A stretch of 64,000 nucleotides of DNA, taken from contig NW_026251744.1 of assembly GCF_025024155.1 (NCBI RefSeq), positions 298,756-362,755 of the forward strand. Reading direction: 5' to 3'. This stretch comes from Gamsiella multidivaricata (lineage: Eukaryota > Mortierellomycota > Mortierellomycetes > Mortierellales > Mortierellaceae). Both the position numbers and the translations under genes were made by a program. The notes beneath the pieces were generated by a model. The model was not told where the DNA came from. It searched no databases and was given only the letters and a program-made list of their open reading frames with translations. Positions 53,239-63,983 of this stretch are shown piece by piece (within the stretch, counting starts at the first letter, position 1; each line of letters opens with the position of its first letter).

Positions 53239-56143
53239 TCAAGGAAGAAAGATCTTGGAGAACCCTTGTACATCGCTTCGACAACATGGACACTGCTTGA
53301 AACGCTATCGGGCATTAGAGAAAAACAACAGCATATTAATACTAATGCAACACTCTTTTTGTAACAAGAGAAAGTCAACAGCCAAAAAAAAAAAAAAAAA
53401 AAAAAAAGCTCGAAAGACGTACTCTTGATGCCAAGACTTCGCGACACTCGTTACAAAGCGCCAAACAGCGACACGGCCGTAGAAGAACACCTCTTGGCTC
53501 CGATTGGCAAACCACACATAATAGACGGCTATAAACCGAGCTATCTTCTGGCGCTGAAGGTTTTGCGAGCGGAGGCGGGGATGTGTTGCTCGAGGACTCC
53601 GGCGATTCAACGTAAGATGACGACTTCTTGCCCATGGACCTTCGATATCTGTGAAGAATAGAGAGAAGCACTTTGTTGTGGGCATCCTGTGTCATGCGAT
53701 TTGTCTTCCTTGAGCCACCTCCTGACCCACTAGTGCCAATGTAGCTGCTTCCCGCGCCATAACTGCCGCCGTATCCTACTGAATCTTCCTGAAACCCCCG
53801 CGCGCCATTCATGGTGAGAAGGTACTGAGATCTCGTCAAAGGCGTGTCCTGCAACCTGGTCGATAAGAAAATGCTCATGAAAGATGTATCCAGGAAGAAA
53901 TCCTGTAGCGAACCTATTGAACGCCACGTCGAGACCTGCTGTGATGTTGTATAGTCAACTTCGATGGCCGAATCCTCATCTGAATCGCTGTGGTCGCGGT
54001 GGCGACGACTCATGCCATACGCTTCTGAGTCCTGAAGCGCATCCTCGTGCGTTGAACCTGCTTGTTTCAGAACCTCCATGTCGCTGTCGCTGTCCTCCTC
54101 ATCTTCCTCCTCGGTGTCGTCTATTTGCATATAGTCGACATCATAGATCTCGTCCTCATCGTCCGACGCGGTCAAATCCCTCGATAAAAATTCACTATAT
54201 AGCTCTTCTTCCTCTTCCTCATCTAGCGCCGCTGCTTGTCTATATCGTTCCACCTCATACTCGTGCAACTTCAGCTCCCTAAGCTGCCGTGCACGCTCAA
54301 GTGCAGTCTCGAGGTTCGTTCTGAGTTGGAGATATTCTTGCATTGACATCCTAGTTCCCACATTTGGACCCCTGGACCTGCGCAGCGCCTGTCTAAACCT
54401 GGCTGGCACAGCCTTATTGTATGCGGCGTAGGTTGTCTCCATGATAAGACTAGCGCTGCTCTGACAAAATGCCTTCATAACATTCATGCGGTTGCGCCGT
54501 CTCGATGTCAGTTGCCGCTGTCCTGGCATCTCGACTACATCTGCCATTTCGTTTGCAAATCCTGAAAGAGCTGGTCCATGCCTGTGTGTGGAGCCGTTGG
54601 GAAACGAAAAAGACGTCTCTTGTGCATTCTGTTGGCTGTGAGAATGACGGCCGAATGGAGAGCGAAGAGAAGACCTTGATTTGCTAGTTTGTTTCCTGTC
54701 CAAGGTAGTTCCGAAGGGTAACACAACAGCATCAACTTCGTTTCTAAACCCTGCGCCTCGTGTTGCCTCCATACATGCCCTGCCAAGCTTGAACACTGCG
54801 AGCCCATAGTCTTCATCCATAGTGGGCATTGCCCTTGGCTCGAACATCTGCCTCCTGACATTTCCCCCCGTAACGATATATGTCAGCGCATGGAGGATCA
54901 TCTAGGATGCAGGATAGATCGATAGTTTAGTAAATATTAGGATAGACTGCGTTATGACGGCAGCAGTGATGTTATGTCCTAGTCTCTGATATTTTTGGTA
55001 TTGCCGCTCATTGCTCAACTTACAGAGATGCAAATCATAAGAAGCACAACGACCTCTGGCAACCTCGTCAACAATTGGAGCGAAGGGTACGTGCCTGACC
55101 GATGGTACACTGCGTGTGCAAAGTGCAAGAGGTCAAGCATTCCCCAGAACGTTGTCGCCATAAGACGATAATTCTTGCCTCGGCTCGACAGGCTGAGGAA
55201 CTGGAGCGTCAACAGCTGACAGACCTGGATCGCCGAGATGATAAGGATATCGTTCCCAAAAGGCGTGAAGTGGAATAAAATGGCCCATTCCAGCATGCTG
55301 ATCGTCTGCTCACTTGTTCCTGTGAAATGCAAATTGGCGATGAAGGAATCGACGGTGCAAGAGACACCCATGGCGATAAAGCTGAGCCAGAGTGCATGCG
55401 ATTCATCATATGAAATCCTGATATCTGACATCAGCCATGCCAATGGCATCGTGGGCTGATCCTGAAGCAAGAGCGCCAAAGTGACTACCGCGCTCTTCAT
55501 CAATAGATAAAATGCTGGTAGTTTGAGTGCGAACCGGACAGACAGCTTCAATGGATGGGGGTTCCGGGGGGCGACAATGGCGTTGATCCTGTTCATTACA
55601 ATGCTCTATATCCCATCCGTCACGGCAGCAGCAACAAGCGATATGCATATTTCAATTAATATCGGTTCCGATGAACAGCTGAAGCTGGAACAGCCCATAC
55701 AATATCCCTACCATGAAGCACAACAGCAGGAAGTAAGGGCTCGTGAAAAAGTGGAGCATAGACGGTTGGGTCTGCAGCACTTTTGAACCGGCTACAGATC
55801 CGTCTCCGCTTCCGATCACACTAGACCCCGTTGACGAAGTGCTTTGAGCAATTCGGCTACCACTGCCAGTTGCACTGGCACCATTGGCGAGGCCGCTGCT
55901 GTCACTTCCGGTGCTATGGCTCAGATCGCTGAAGATATTGAAGCCATTGAAGCTATTAAAGGAAGCGAACGGGTACGAGGAACCGAGGGATGTGTGTTCC
56001 AGGGCCTTGCGGATATCCCAGGTGCCTCTTGGGACATGTTCGCGGATGGATTCTGTGATAAACTGAAAAGGGCGACGAACGTATCCACGCAAGGGGAGGT
56101 AGAGCGCCCTGGAGTAGGATTCCAGGGTCTCGACAAAAGGCAT
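53239..56143 (-). CDS. Multi-pass membrane RING E3 ligase, Asi1/Asi3-like
   Basis: Exons 56143-55701, 55603-55024, 54901-53423 and 53304-53239 give about 855 residues. The N-terminal ~145 residues are Ser/Gly-rich, then several membrane segments follow (FFTSPYFLLLCFMVG, LPAFYLLMKSAVVTLALLL, LLHFAHAVYH, EVVVLLMICIS...). A long cytosolic/nuclear region with acidic tracts (EEEEEELYSEF) leads to a C-terminal RING: CVVCQSEPRGVLLRPCRCLA, CNEC, then across an intron CPCCRSD, ending KIFLP. RING spacing and the multi-pass layout match Asi1/Asi3, the inner-nuclear-membrane ligases that degrade mislocalised membrane proteins in yeast. The last exon is essential: without it the RING lacks its last cysteine pair and ends in an artefactual poly-Phe tail read from an intron T tract. 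The exon 1/2 junction is the least certain (alternative donor GTAGGG). Confidence 0.8.
53384..53407 (+). repeat. Poly(A) tract of 24 nt in the last intron of the RING ligase gene
   Basis: On the coding strand it is T24 lying about 15 nt after the donor GTACGT. Confidence 0.95.
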
Positions 56144-56944
56144 CTGGATTCGCTGCAGCACGATGGGAGGCGGTGGAGGGTAAGGTTGAATGAGAGGTTG
56201 GGATAACAATGCAGCGGGAGGGAACACAAACAGGAAAGGAGGTGTTCAGTAAAGGTAGCTGTAAGGGTGAGTGAGTCGGTTAAGAAGGAGCAGGAAGTTA
56301 AAAGCGTGGGATGGGATGTCGCAGACTGGGACAATGAAACGATGGATGTTGATGAGCATCCGAGTAAGGCTGAACGTGAAGAAGCAGCAGAGTAAGGTTG
56401 GGGAAGTCAATCGGCTGCATCTTTCTTCCGGACGAAAACGCCCCTACTCTTCCTGCGCAGCTCGTTGACCGCAATCATGCAAATGGACTCTAGCCTGCTT
56501 AACCTTAACCCTACACGTCGTCATTGCGTATAGGGACTGGCCCTAGTAATAGCCATGGTGCCCAGTCTAAAACACAGCGACAGCCATACCGCCAATGTGG
56601 GACCAACTGCCTCGGGGCCCCTGATCTTTGGATTCTGGCGTAATCAAAGTAGTGCTCTGAACACGATATTCCGTCAAAGAGGCTGAATGAAACTTACATT
56701 GGCAGATGGCACTCACTTCCCGGGTAATATCAAATTTAACTGGCTGGGACTACCGTATTTCACCAGGGCACTAGAGGCTGATACCTTAAAGAGAGCCTGG
56801 CTCGACCTCTCGAAGCCGGTAATGAAAGTGGCCATTGTAGATAGGCCTTTCGCTAGGAGTAATAACCAATATTTTCGAATACTCGACGCTACCATGCCGA
56901 GACTAAGAAGCGGTGTTTGAGGTACCGTTTACTTTGCACCTTAC
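56144..56944. other. Upstream region of the RING ligase and possible 3' exons of an unrecognised gene
   Basis: 56144-56480 is the RING gene's upstream region. In 56700-56910 short minus-strand frames such as VEYSKILVITPSERPIYNGH look coding-like and could be 3' exons of the next gene, but no closed chain could be drawn. Confidence 0.35.
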
Positions 56945-59087
56945 CTGATCAGTGTTGAGATCGACCTGGATGGCATGGAGGAAAATGGTATGCCTTGCCG
57001 ACAGTTTCCTTGACACCACATCATACTCCCTGGCCTGGTCAACGAAGACATCCAACATTCTTCCTGTTGTTTGCAGTAGCGTTAAAATGGACGTTGACCT
57101 AGCTACGGATCGAAGTCTTGGTAGCCAGCGGCAATTTATCGAAGAGCGTCGATATTATTCTGAGACAGCAAGGGTGCGTCGCACAGCCACTCGATCGACA
57201 CAGTGCGCGTATCTCCCTGTACATGAGATAAAATGCCATGAATGGAGGTGGGACTATCTATCCCATGGTCTCATTGTAAAGCTATCACTCCGATAACGAT
57301 AACCCTGCGCTGCATCGCTGGTTATCTGTGAGTTGGGCGGACCACGAGGCTGATTTAAGATCCTTTCCTTCTCTGTCTGCTTCAGGTCCGGAAAATATGC
57401 GATTAACGTCTGTAACAAAGGCGTTACTGTAGGCGGCGGTGGATAAGGCAACTGGCCATCTCGACTTTTGCAGCTTATGCAGATCATCTAGTGATAGGAG
57501 TCTATGCTCGTTCGACAATAGACAGGCACAGAGAGTGGGGCTATTATTCTTGCGTTTGTTGATATCCTCAACTAATACTGTAGTGCTGTTCTGAAATGAA
57601 CCCTGCTGTTCGTCGCGACTTTTCGGGCTCCATGGCAGGTGTTCCTGCTTATCTTGATGCCCTTTTAGTTGATCCCCGGGTTTATCTGTGTCTAATATGC
57701 GGTCTTGGCGTTGTTTGTGTTGCGGCAGAGAAGTCCTCAGGTTCGAAGCAATAGCACTGATACAATTCTTGGTCTGACCAGTCTCTGTCAAGGGAAGGTT
57801 GCTGAACGCAAGCGGCCTAGTAGCCGAGGCCGGAGAGAGTGGTAGGTCGCTGGAGGAGTTGTCCTGGGGTTTACCGCCGCTATTTAGACCAGTTAGTATC
57901 CTCTTGGGACACTACAGCCTGTCCCCACGTAGTCTACGTCCGCGGTGTCTGGTGATTGACTGCCTGGTAATACATATGCTGGCGACTCTGGCGCCTTGGT
58001 TACGACATTGTACTCACCAACAGAGGATACAGACTCAAGGTCTGTTGGGTCCGGATGTTCCATGACAGGCGCCTGTTAATGATACCGGGTTGTGATAGTA
58101 GCACGGTCAAGGCGGTGGGTCATCCATGATGGCTAGCGATCCCAGAGTATAACATCGCAGTTGCTGGGTTCTGTCGGCCAAAGACGAGAATCAATAGGAA
58201 TTGCTTGTTCTACCGTCCTGGCGCTGTCGTGGATCGACCTACACCATCTCTAACGGCGCGACTCCTAAATCCTCTCGCATGTGGACACAGCCTTCATCAA
58301 TCGAGATCCCACTCGCGTGACCCTAGTAATGGACGAACAGGTCCCAATACAGGGGCCGGCCTACACGCTCCCAAAGAAAATATGGCCGCCACAGCCGTCT
58401 TGTTGGCTTGCAAAGCGTTTATCATTTTGTATTTTCTGACTCAATCTCGTAACTCGCAAGAAAGGAGGCCAATAGCGTCAAGATGACAAGAGAGGTTGAA
58501 ACCACTGCATGTAGACACGTTGAGAGCAGAAATATTAAGCAGTTGACGATCTTGCATTTTCCAGGAAGCACGGTCTGAGAGTTCATCTCGCCGCGTCCTC
58601 CAGGGTAGTTTTCCTCGGCGTCCAGACTATTACGCAGTAGCATCTTGCCACCGAGAGCGAGACTATGCTTGTGAAGAAAAGAAACCAGGCTGTTTCTAAA
58701 CGTCTCCTTGAGTGTACTGGTACTTTGATCGTAGAAAGAGAGCTGGCGAAGGCCAGTGTGCTGACGATTGTGCGATTACCTCGGCAGGTTGACGTGTACT
58801 GTTGTGCCCATTGAAGACGCGCGAGTCCTGGGAACATCTGTTTCTGTTTGAGGGATGTCCAGGTGGAGGAAGATACAGATGCTTGCACGTCGATACTGGC
58901 TGCTGCTGTCGTAGTAAAGACAGTCCGGTTGAAAATGGGTGCTGCAAAAAAATAATGAAGATAAACGCGGGGAATGAAGAGAAAAATGAAACCTTGGAGA
59001 AAGAGGCTGTGGTCTTCCAGAGAAGACCATGGACACACTGACCAACCAAAAGCACGGACCAGACTTTGCTCTTTTTTTCATTAGCAT
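56945..59087 (-). CDS. Probable multi-exon gene of unknown function with a membrane segment (boundaries uncertain)
   Basis: Several minus-strand stretches have clear coding character and lie in order, but I could not close a full exon chain. (a) ~58775-58430: FYDQSTSTLKETFRNSL, HSLALGGKMLLRNSLDAEEN, then a hydrophobic segment CLIFLLSTCLHAVVSTSLVI with LTLLASFLASYEIES. (b) ~57850-57520: Ser/Pro/Lys-rich hydrophilic region (LPLSPASATRPLAFSNLP, RQDRILDTDKPGDQLKGH), preceded by a TACTAAC branch-point-like site and a TAG acceptor at 57888. (c) ~57487-57300: PYPPPPTVTPLLQTLIAYFP, TEKERILNQPRG. (d) ~57100-56945: TGRMLDVFVDQAREYDVVSR, HTIFLHAIQVDLNTDQ, ending at a strong GTAAGG donor. A strong acceptor (TTTTTTTGCAG) lies at about 58942. 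This could be one gene or two, intact or partly decayed. No family is recognised. Confidence 0.4.
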
Positions 59088-59343
59088 AAATGGCTTATTC
59101 CAATAAAAAGGAAACCTTTGGGGTGAATGGGCTATTATTCATAGGCCAAAATGCAGAGAAACCCCATGGATGAAATAGCGCCGGATTGAGCTAACATCTT
59201 GATCCCATCTGGATTCCAGACACATTGAAGGATCTCAGTTCCAACTGACGAATTTAATCAACTGAGTATCCATTATTTTCATGACAACAATTAATGGTCG
59301 TCTTTTGGTCTTTGTATGTTCAGTCCTCCAAAATTGGTCAGCT

Positions 59344-60305
59344 TTATTGGGGGGGTCTTTGGTATCCAGGAGGTGGGGGACGGAAGCCAGGAGGAGGGCC
59401 CTGGAATCTATATATTGTTCAATAGATAGATCAAGTGAAGATGTGTGAGTAAGTTTACAGCATAAACGCTTACATGCATGCCGAAATGAAGCGAGAGAAC
59501 ATACCCTGGGGGAGGGCCAGGAGGAAAACCTGGCTGGAAGCCTGGTGGGGGCATACCAGGAGGCATGCCTGGAGGCGGGCGGAAGCCAGGAGGAGCCACT
59601 CCACCGGGCTGACCCATAGGTCGGAAGCCAGCTGGAGGGGCCATGCCATGGGGCATACCGGGCGGTGGCATCATGCCTGGGGCTGGACGGAACCCTGGTG
59701 GCGGCATGCCAGGGGGCAACATGGCACCAGGAGGAGGCATTCCACGACCGTATGGCATTGGGGGTGCTGCTGCTGTTGGATCACGGGGTAACATCATTCC
59801 CGGGGCTGGTCCGCCAACGCCACGCACTGGACCGGTCAATCCTGGGGCTGCTCCCGGAATAACTGGCATGCCGCGTCCTGCCGGTGCTGCCATGCCTGAT
59901 CCTGCTGAAAGCTATGACATCCAAAGAATCAACCTGTATCAGCACTTATGCTATAAAGCGCCATCCGCTCCCATAGCAGTAAAACACATTTTCATCATGT
60001 TGTATCCCCGATCGTACCTGTGAGATGCGCGCCTTTTGGTCTTCAACACTTGGTGGTGGTGGTCCGTCGACACTTAAACTGACGATCGTTTCGCCGCGGA
60101 GGATGACAAGTCCAAGAGTCCTCTTTTCCTCGCGCTCTGCCTGTCCTGAAGGTGCCTTGGCTCCCGCCTTTGCCTTAACTTTTCTGAATTCTTCACAGTC
60201 TGCCAGAACCAGATTCATGTGCTTGTCGAAAGCCAGCATCTGTCCTGTCAGAACGCGCGAGTCCGATAATGTGATCCTGAGCCTGAAGTTGATCAGGTTC
60301 ATCAT
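59344..60305 (-). CDS. SMB1: Spliceosomal Sm protein B (SmB/B')
   Basis: Exons 60305-60018, 59911-59505 and 59407-59344 give 252 residues (human SNRPB 240). The Sm fold is at residues 1-85: Sm1 [20 protein letters not shown] with [15 protein letters not shown], and Sm2 [20 protein letters not shown], including the RNA-contacting HMNLVL and RG residues. The C-terminal ~150 residues are Pro/Gly/Met-rich repeats of the PPGMxPPGF type, the proline-rich tail found in SmB. It belongs to the heptameric Sm ring of U1, U2, U4 and U5 snRNPs. An acceptor (TATAG) directly upstream of AISKNSKMM suggests a short extra 5' exon; I start at Met 60305 because no upstream ATG exon could be identified. Confidence 0.93.
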
Positions 60306-60426
60306 TTTTGAGTTTTTGGAGATCGCCTATACAGTACATAACGACCAAGCGCTGCTGTTAGTCGACCGCTGATATGCGTTATGTTCCTAGTGTTTTAAGA
60401 TCCACCCTGGCGTGAGCCAATTGGCC

Positions 60427-60743
60427 CTAATATCTTGCGCCTACTATGGCTTTACTGTGTTCAACTGAGATGCATCTTCTCGCAGCTGTTGGTGCACGCA
60501 AATACGATGGAGCCACGACAACACATGGCCTGCAAATCGACTCTGCTTCGCCGAATTCATCTGCCATCCATTCTTGACGAGTCCGACACTCTGATCTAGC
60601 TGAAGCGCGTTGTATACATTGGTTAAGAAGAGACACGGATCCTTACCATCTTGGTCGAATTCGCCGCGTAGCGCTAAGGATGAGAAAGAGTGGTGCGGCC
60701 TTTCTACTTGTGCCGTCGAAGCGTTCAGTTCGAAGGCAGGCAT
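60427..60743 (-). CDS. Possible small gene of unknown function
   Basis: A minus-strand ATG at 60743 gives MPAFELNASTAQVERPHHSF and then SSLALRGEFDQDG, where a GTAAGG donor-like site occurs (about 60649). Reading on unspliced gives a ~100-residue protein; splicing to a CAG at about 60603 gives a different C-terminus (CRTRQEWMADEFGEAE...). Either is possible, and so is no gene at all. No domain or signal peptide. Confidence 0.25.
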
Positions 60744-60975
60744 AGAAGGCAAAAAAGATCGGCTTCCTGAAACAGACCACGTTGGAGCATTAAAAACGCA
60801 CCAACTACGTCAGCAAAAGGCGACGCGATAGAATTTTTTTGGTGAGCATAAGCAAATACATGCAGTAAAAGAATTTCGGCGTGCAATAACAGAATTATGC
60901 AGCTTTAGGATATAAATTACACCTACCGATCATTTTTAAATGTGCTTGCGAACACATATATGGTTGAGATGGGGT

Positions 60976-63900
60976 TTAGGCACTTCCTGGGGCCTGGCTA
61001 GTTGCCGATTCCTGCCCTGATGCCGCATTGGCCGCACGCTTGCGCCTTGGAGCTCCTTCTTGTTCTGCAGCCGCGGTTGATGCTGTCCTCTTTCGGGCCA
61101 CACTGCCCTTGCTGGCGCTGGTGCTGCTAGTACTACTGGTGCTATTGGTGCTGCTAGTGCTACTGTTACCATTGATGCTGCTGCTACTGGTGCTCGCGCT
61201 ATCGGTTACTGTCTGTGTAGCTTCCATCCAAGGATATCTACCATTCTCATCTACAGGCTGAAGATAGAGTGGCCTCTGTTGCTGAAGCAAGTGCCCTTGA
61301 ATAACGTTGCAAATATTGTGGCCCGCCATGATATCGCGGTGCATGTATGTCTTGCAAGTCTTGCAATACAGCCGACGTATTTGAACCTGGCCGACAAACT
61401 CCTCGCACATCGAACACTTCTTTGACGTGTAGTACTCATTGACGCCCACGACAATATACCCGAGCGCCCTTGCCTAACGGACACAGAACGTAAGGCGCCT
61501 CATTAGCGTCATCAGTAGTTTTTTTTTTTTTAAAAAAAAAAAGAAATCGAATGTCTTGCAATGAAGCACTAACCCTTTGAACAAAGTACGATTGGAAGGA
61601 CTCATGTAACGAGGAAAGTCGTCTCGTGGATGAAAACTTGCCTAGACCAATACCGATTACAACCTTGTCCTCTTCATCTCGCTGTCTACCAAGCGATCCT
61701 CCAACCATATTGAGCAGGCGATCTGCGATGATGTCGAATTCTGCCTCTCTAGCTTTTCTGGCATCCCACTGGTGCTTTTTGAATGTGGCGCTTTTGTTGT
61801 AGAACTCGTCGAGCTGCTCCTTGACGCCTGCTAATCCCGCAACGTACTTTTCAACGCTGGCATCCTTTCCGCGAAGGGCTGGTAGCTCGCTTTCGATGTT
61901 GCTGATAGATTTTGCTGCGCCTAGCGGGATCGACCGTTTGCGTTCTTCTAACCAACGTCGAAACTTGAATGTTGGTTGGTATACGGCCTTCTGCTTTACA
62001 GCTAGGTTGTAAAAGACCTGGGAGCTGCGGGCGGAAGCCTCGGTGTCATTGTCATTGTCAGGTTGTTCGGTACCGACGGCACTGTTCTGTTGATGGAAGC
62101 TCTCCTTGGATCTCGGCATACTCGCTCCTGTAATACATGCTTGCTCTGGATTATAACTGTCGTTGCGTGGCTTTCCATTTTCGAGGCTGACGGATTTTTT
62201 CATGTCATCTAAGGTCTTCTCAGGCAATAGAGCGCTCGCTCCAACCACAAACGCTTGACCAAGATCGAGACCTAATATCTTGATTTTCTCTGGTTCACAG
62301 TCTCAAAGAACTGCGACATCCTGCTTCGTCTTGACAACGTTCCGAACCTCAGTTAGGTAGTAGTCGACTCCACCCACAGTGGACGTAATCCGAGAAGGCA
62401 ATATGTCCGTGGGATGCCGCCTGTACCGAACCGAGAGAAGCTCCTTCAGCTTGAATGCCGTTAACTGGAGACGAAAGCCATCGGTCCGAATAGATCCGCG
62501 AATAACGTAACCGCGTTCCTTATAAGTGCGGGGGTCGAAATCCTCGTTCTGAATGATTCTCAGGTGCTCTTTGATCTCTGCAAGTGAAGGTGTCGCGAGG
62601 TTGTTGAATGATTTGCTGATTCCGGGCATGCGACGCTTTTTATGACCCAGTCCTGCGTCGGTGATGAGTGTCGTGAGGAGGTAGCCTGGTGCTTGGTTGG
62701 CCAGCCAGTACGACATGTCAGACAACGCAGGACGATAGTCCTTGGCTCCATGAAGACTCTGCAGCTTCGCCTTGAGTGTGTCGCTCTTCCAAAAGATTGA
62801 AATCAATTCCAGCTCCGTGAACGCGACGAACGGCTGCGCGGAAGGCGTACACGCCATTAACTTCCGAGGGTTCTTGGTCAGCGGGTTCAGACGGTAAAAG
62901 TTCTCGACCGCAGAGACGTCGCCACGAATGTCAATGCATGTCCCAGCCGGCAAGAGCCCTTTGACCAGTTGTTTCTTGAGCTGTTTTAAAGTTGCCGTGT
63001 GTAAGGTTCGAGTTAGCGGAATAGAACCTTGTAACCTTGAACCTTGTGTCCCTTGTATGTACATGTACATATGTTGTTCCCCCCTCTCTTTTTTCTCTCT
63101 TTCTTTCTCCCCATTTCGCCACAGAATACCTTCACTCTCAGTCATTCATTGTCTATGTCCAACATCGCCACTCCGGCATCCCTTACTCTTTCCTTCTCAC
63201 ATTTACCTTTTTATGGAGTTCCTTGCAGCCTTTTCCGTACAATCGCTTGAGATCAACCGACAGCTGCGCGATTATGCTTCGCAGTATGACTGACCCCGGG
63301 TATGGCATTCTCGTGTTGATGATAGCAGCATCTTTTCGTTCCAGTAAGTGTAGCTCCTGCGCTCGATCGATGAACCTCCGCGTGCACTGTATACTCTTCG
63401 TTTTGCCGCTAGGGATGATGCCCGAATACACATATGTTGTTAATATCCCAAGGAACCTTTGATGATCGTCCTTATCGACCTCCGAATCTGCGTCTCTATC
63501 CTCCTGCTCCTTGTCGATCTCCGAATCTATGTCCTCCTGCTCTTCGCCATCCTTATCACCATCCTTATCATCATCCTTATCACTATCCTTATCACCATCA
63601 TTGTCCTTATTCGTACCCGGTATGCGCGGGCAGATGAGATCCAACAAATCCCTATCCGTTTCCTTAAAGATGGCTGGATCAGAGACACGCTCGATGAACC
63701 GACCAAGGAGCTGTTGGCAAGTGCGTTTTGTATCGGCTGCAAGGCGGATGGCTTCCCGGAGGCATCGGAGTACTTCAGAAGCTTCATCAGGGCTCAAGTC
63801 TTCAGCTCTTCTGACATTCGCGGATAAAGTCCCAACATCAAGTGTAACTGTTGGATGCTCCCAGTCAAGAGCACGCGTGAAGTCAGCCTTGTTCATCTCG

Positions 63901-63983
63901 TCAACTGACTTAACTTTCTTGGCGGTTGCTGGTTCAGGTTGCGTCGTATTCTGTGGAGGAATCACTGGCGCGGACGGTGCCAT
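60976..63983 (-). CDS. Fanzor/TnpB-family RuvC nuclease-like protein, interrupted by one in-frame TGA
   Basis: Exons 63983-63207, 62980-61574 and 61473-60976 are all phase 0 and total 893 codons plus stop. The frame is open beyond 63983, so the start may lie outside the window. N-terminus: acidic, with a Asp/Lys-rich repeat at about residues 127-175. Residues ~180-480: conserved recognition region (RAQELHLLERKDAAIINTRM, SYWLANQAPGYLLTTLI). RuvC-I: ILGLDLGQAFVVGA (Asp at ~498). Region VVIGIGLGKFSS (~699), then GVNEYYTSKKC with a Glu at ~741 that occupies the pre-zinc-ribbon position. Zinc ribbon: CSMC and CKTC. RuvC-III: HRDIMAGHNI (Asp ~775). The C-terminal Ser/Thr tail is low complexity and ends in basic KRKRA-like blocks. 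TnpB/Fanzor proteins are RNA-guided DNA endonucleases carried by transposons. A TGA at 62303-62305 (codon 485) interrupts the otherwise continuous frame. Confidence 0.82.
63530..63610. repeat. CCTTATCAC/CATC-type repeats coding Asp-Lys tracts
   Basis: Six- and nine-base repeats of CCTTAT and CACCAT on the plus strand code the DKD/DGDKD tract in the N-terminus of the Fanzor-like protein. Confidence 0.85.

Noticed and set aside
53375..53423. Poly-Phe C-terminus of the RING protein
   Set aside because: It is read from the T24 tract of an intron. A GTACGT donor after the ASR codons and a terminal exon coding CPCCRSD restore a complete RING.
60306..60340. Extension of SmB upstream to AISKNSKMM as a continuous frame
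   Set aside because: The frame closes in the preceding bases and a TATAG acceptor lies there; without an identified ATG exon the extension was noted but not used.
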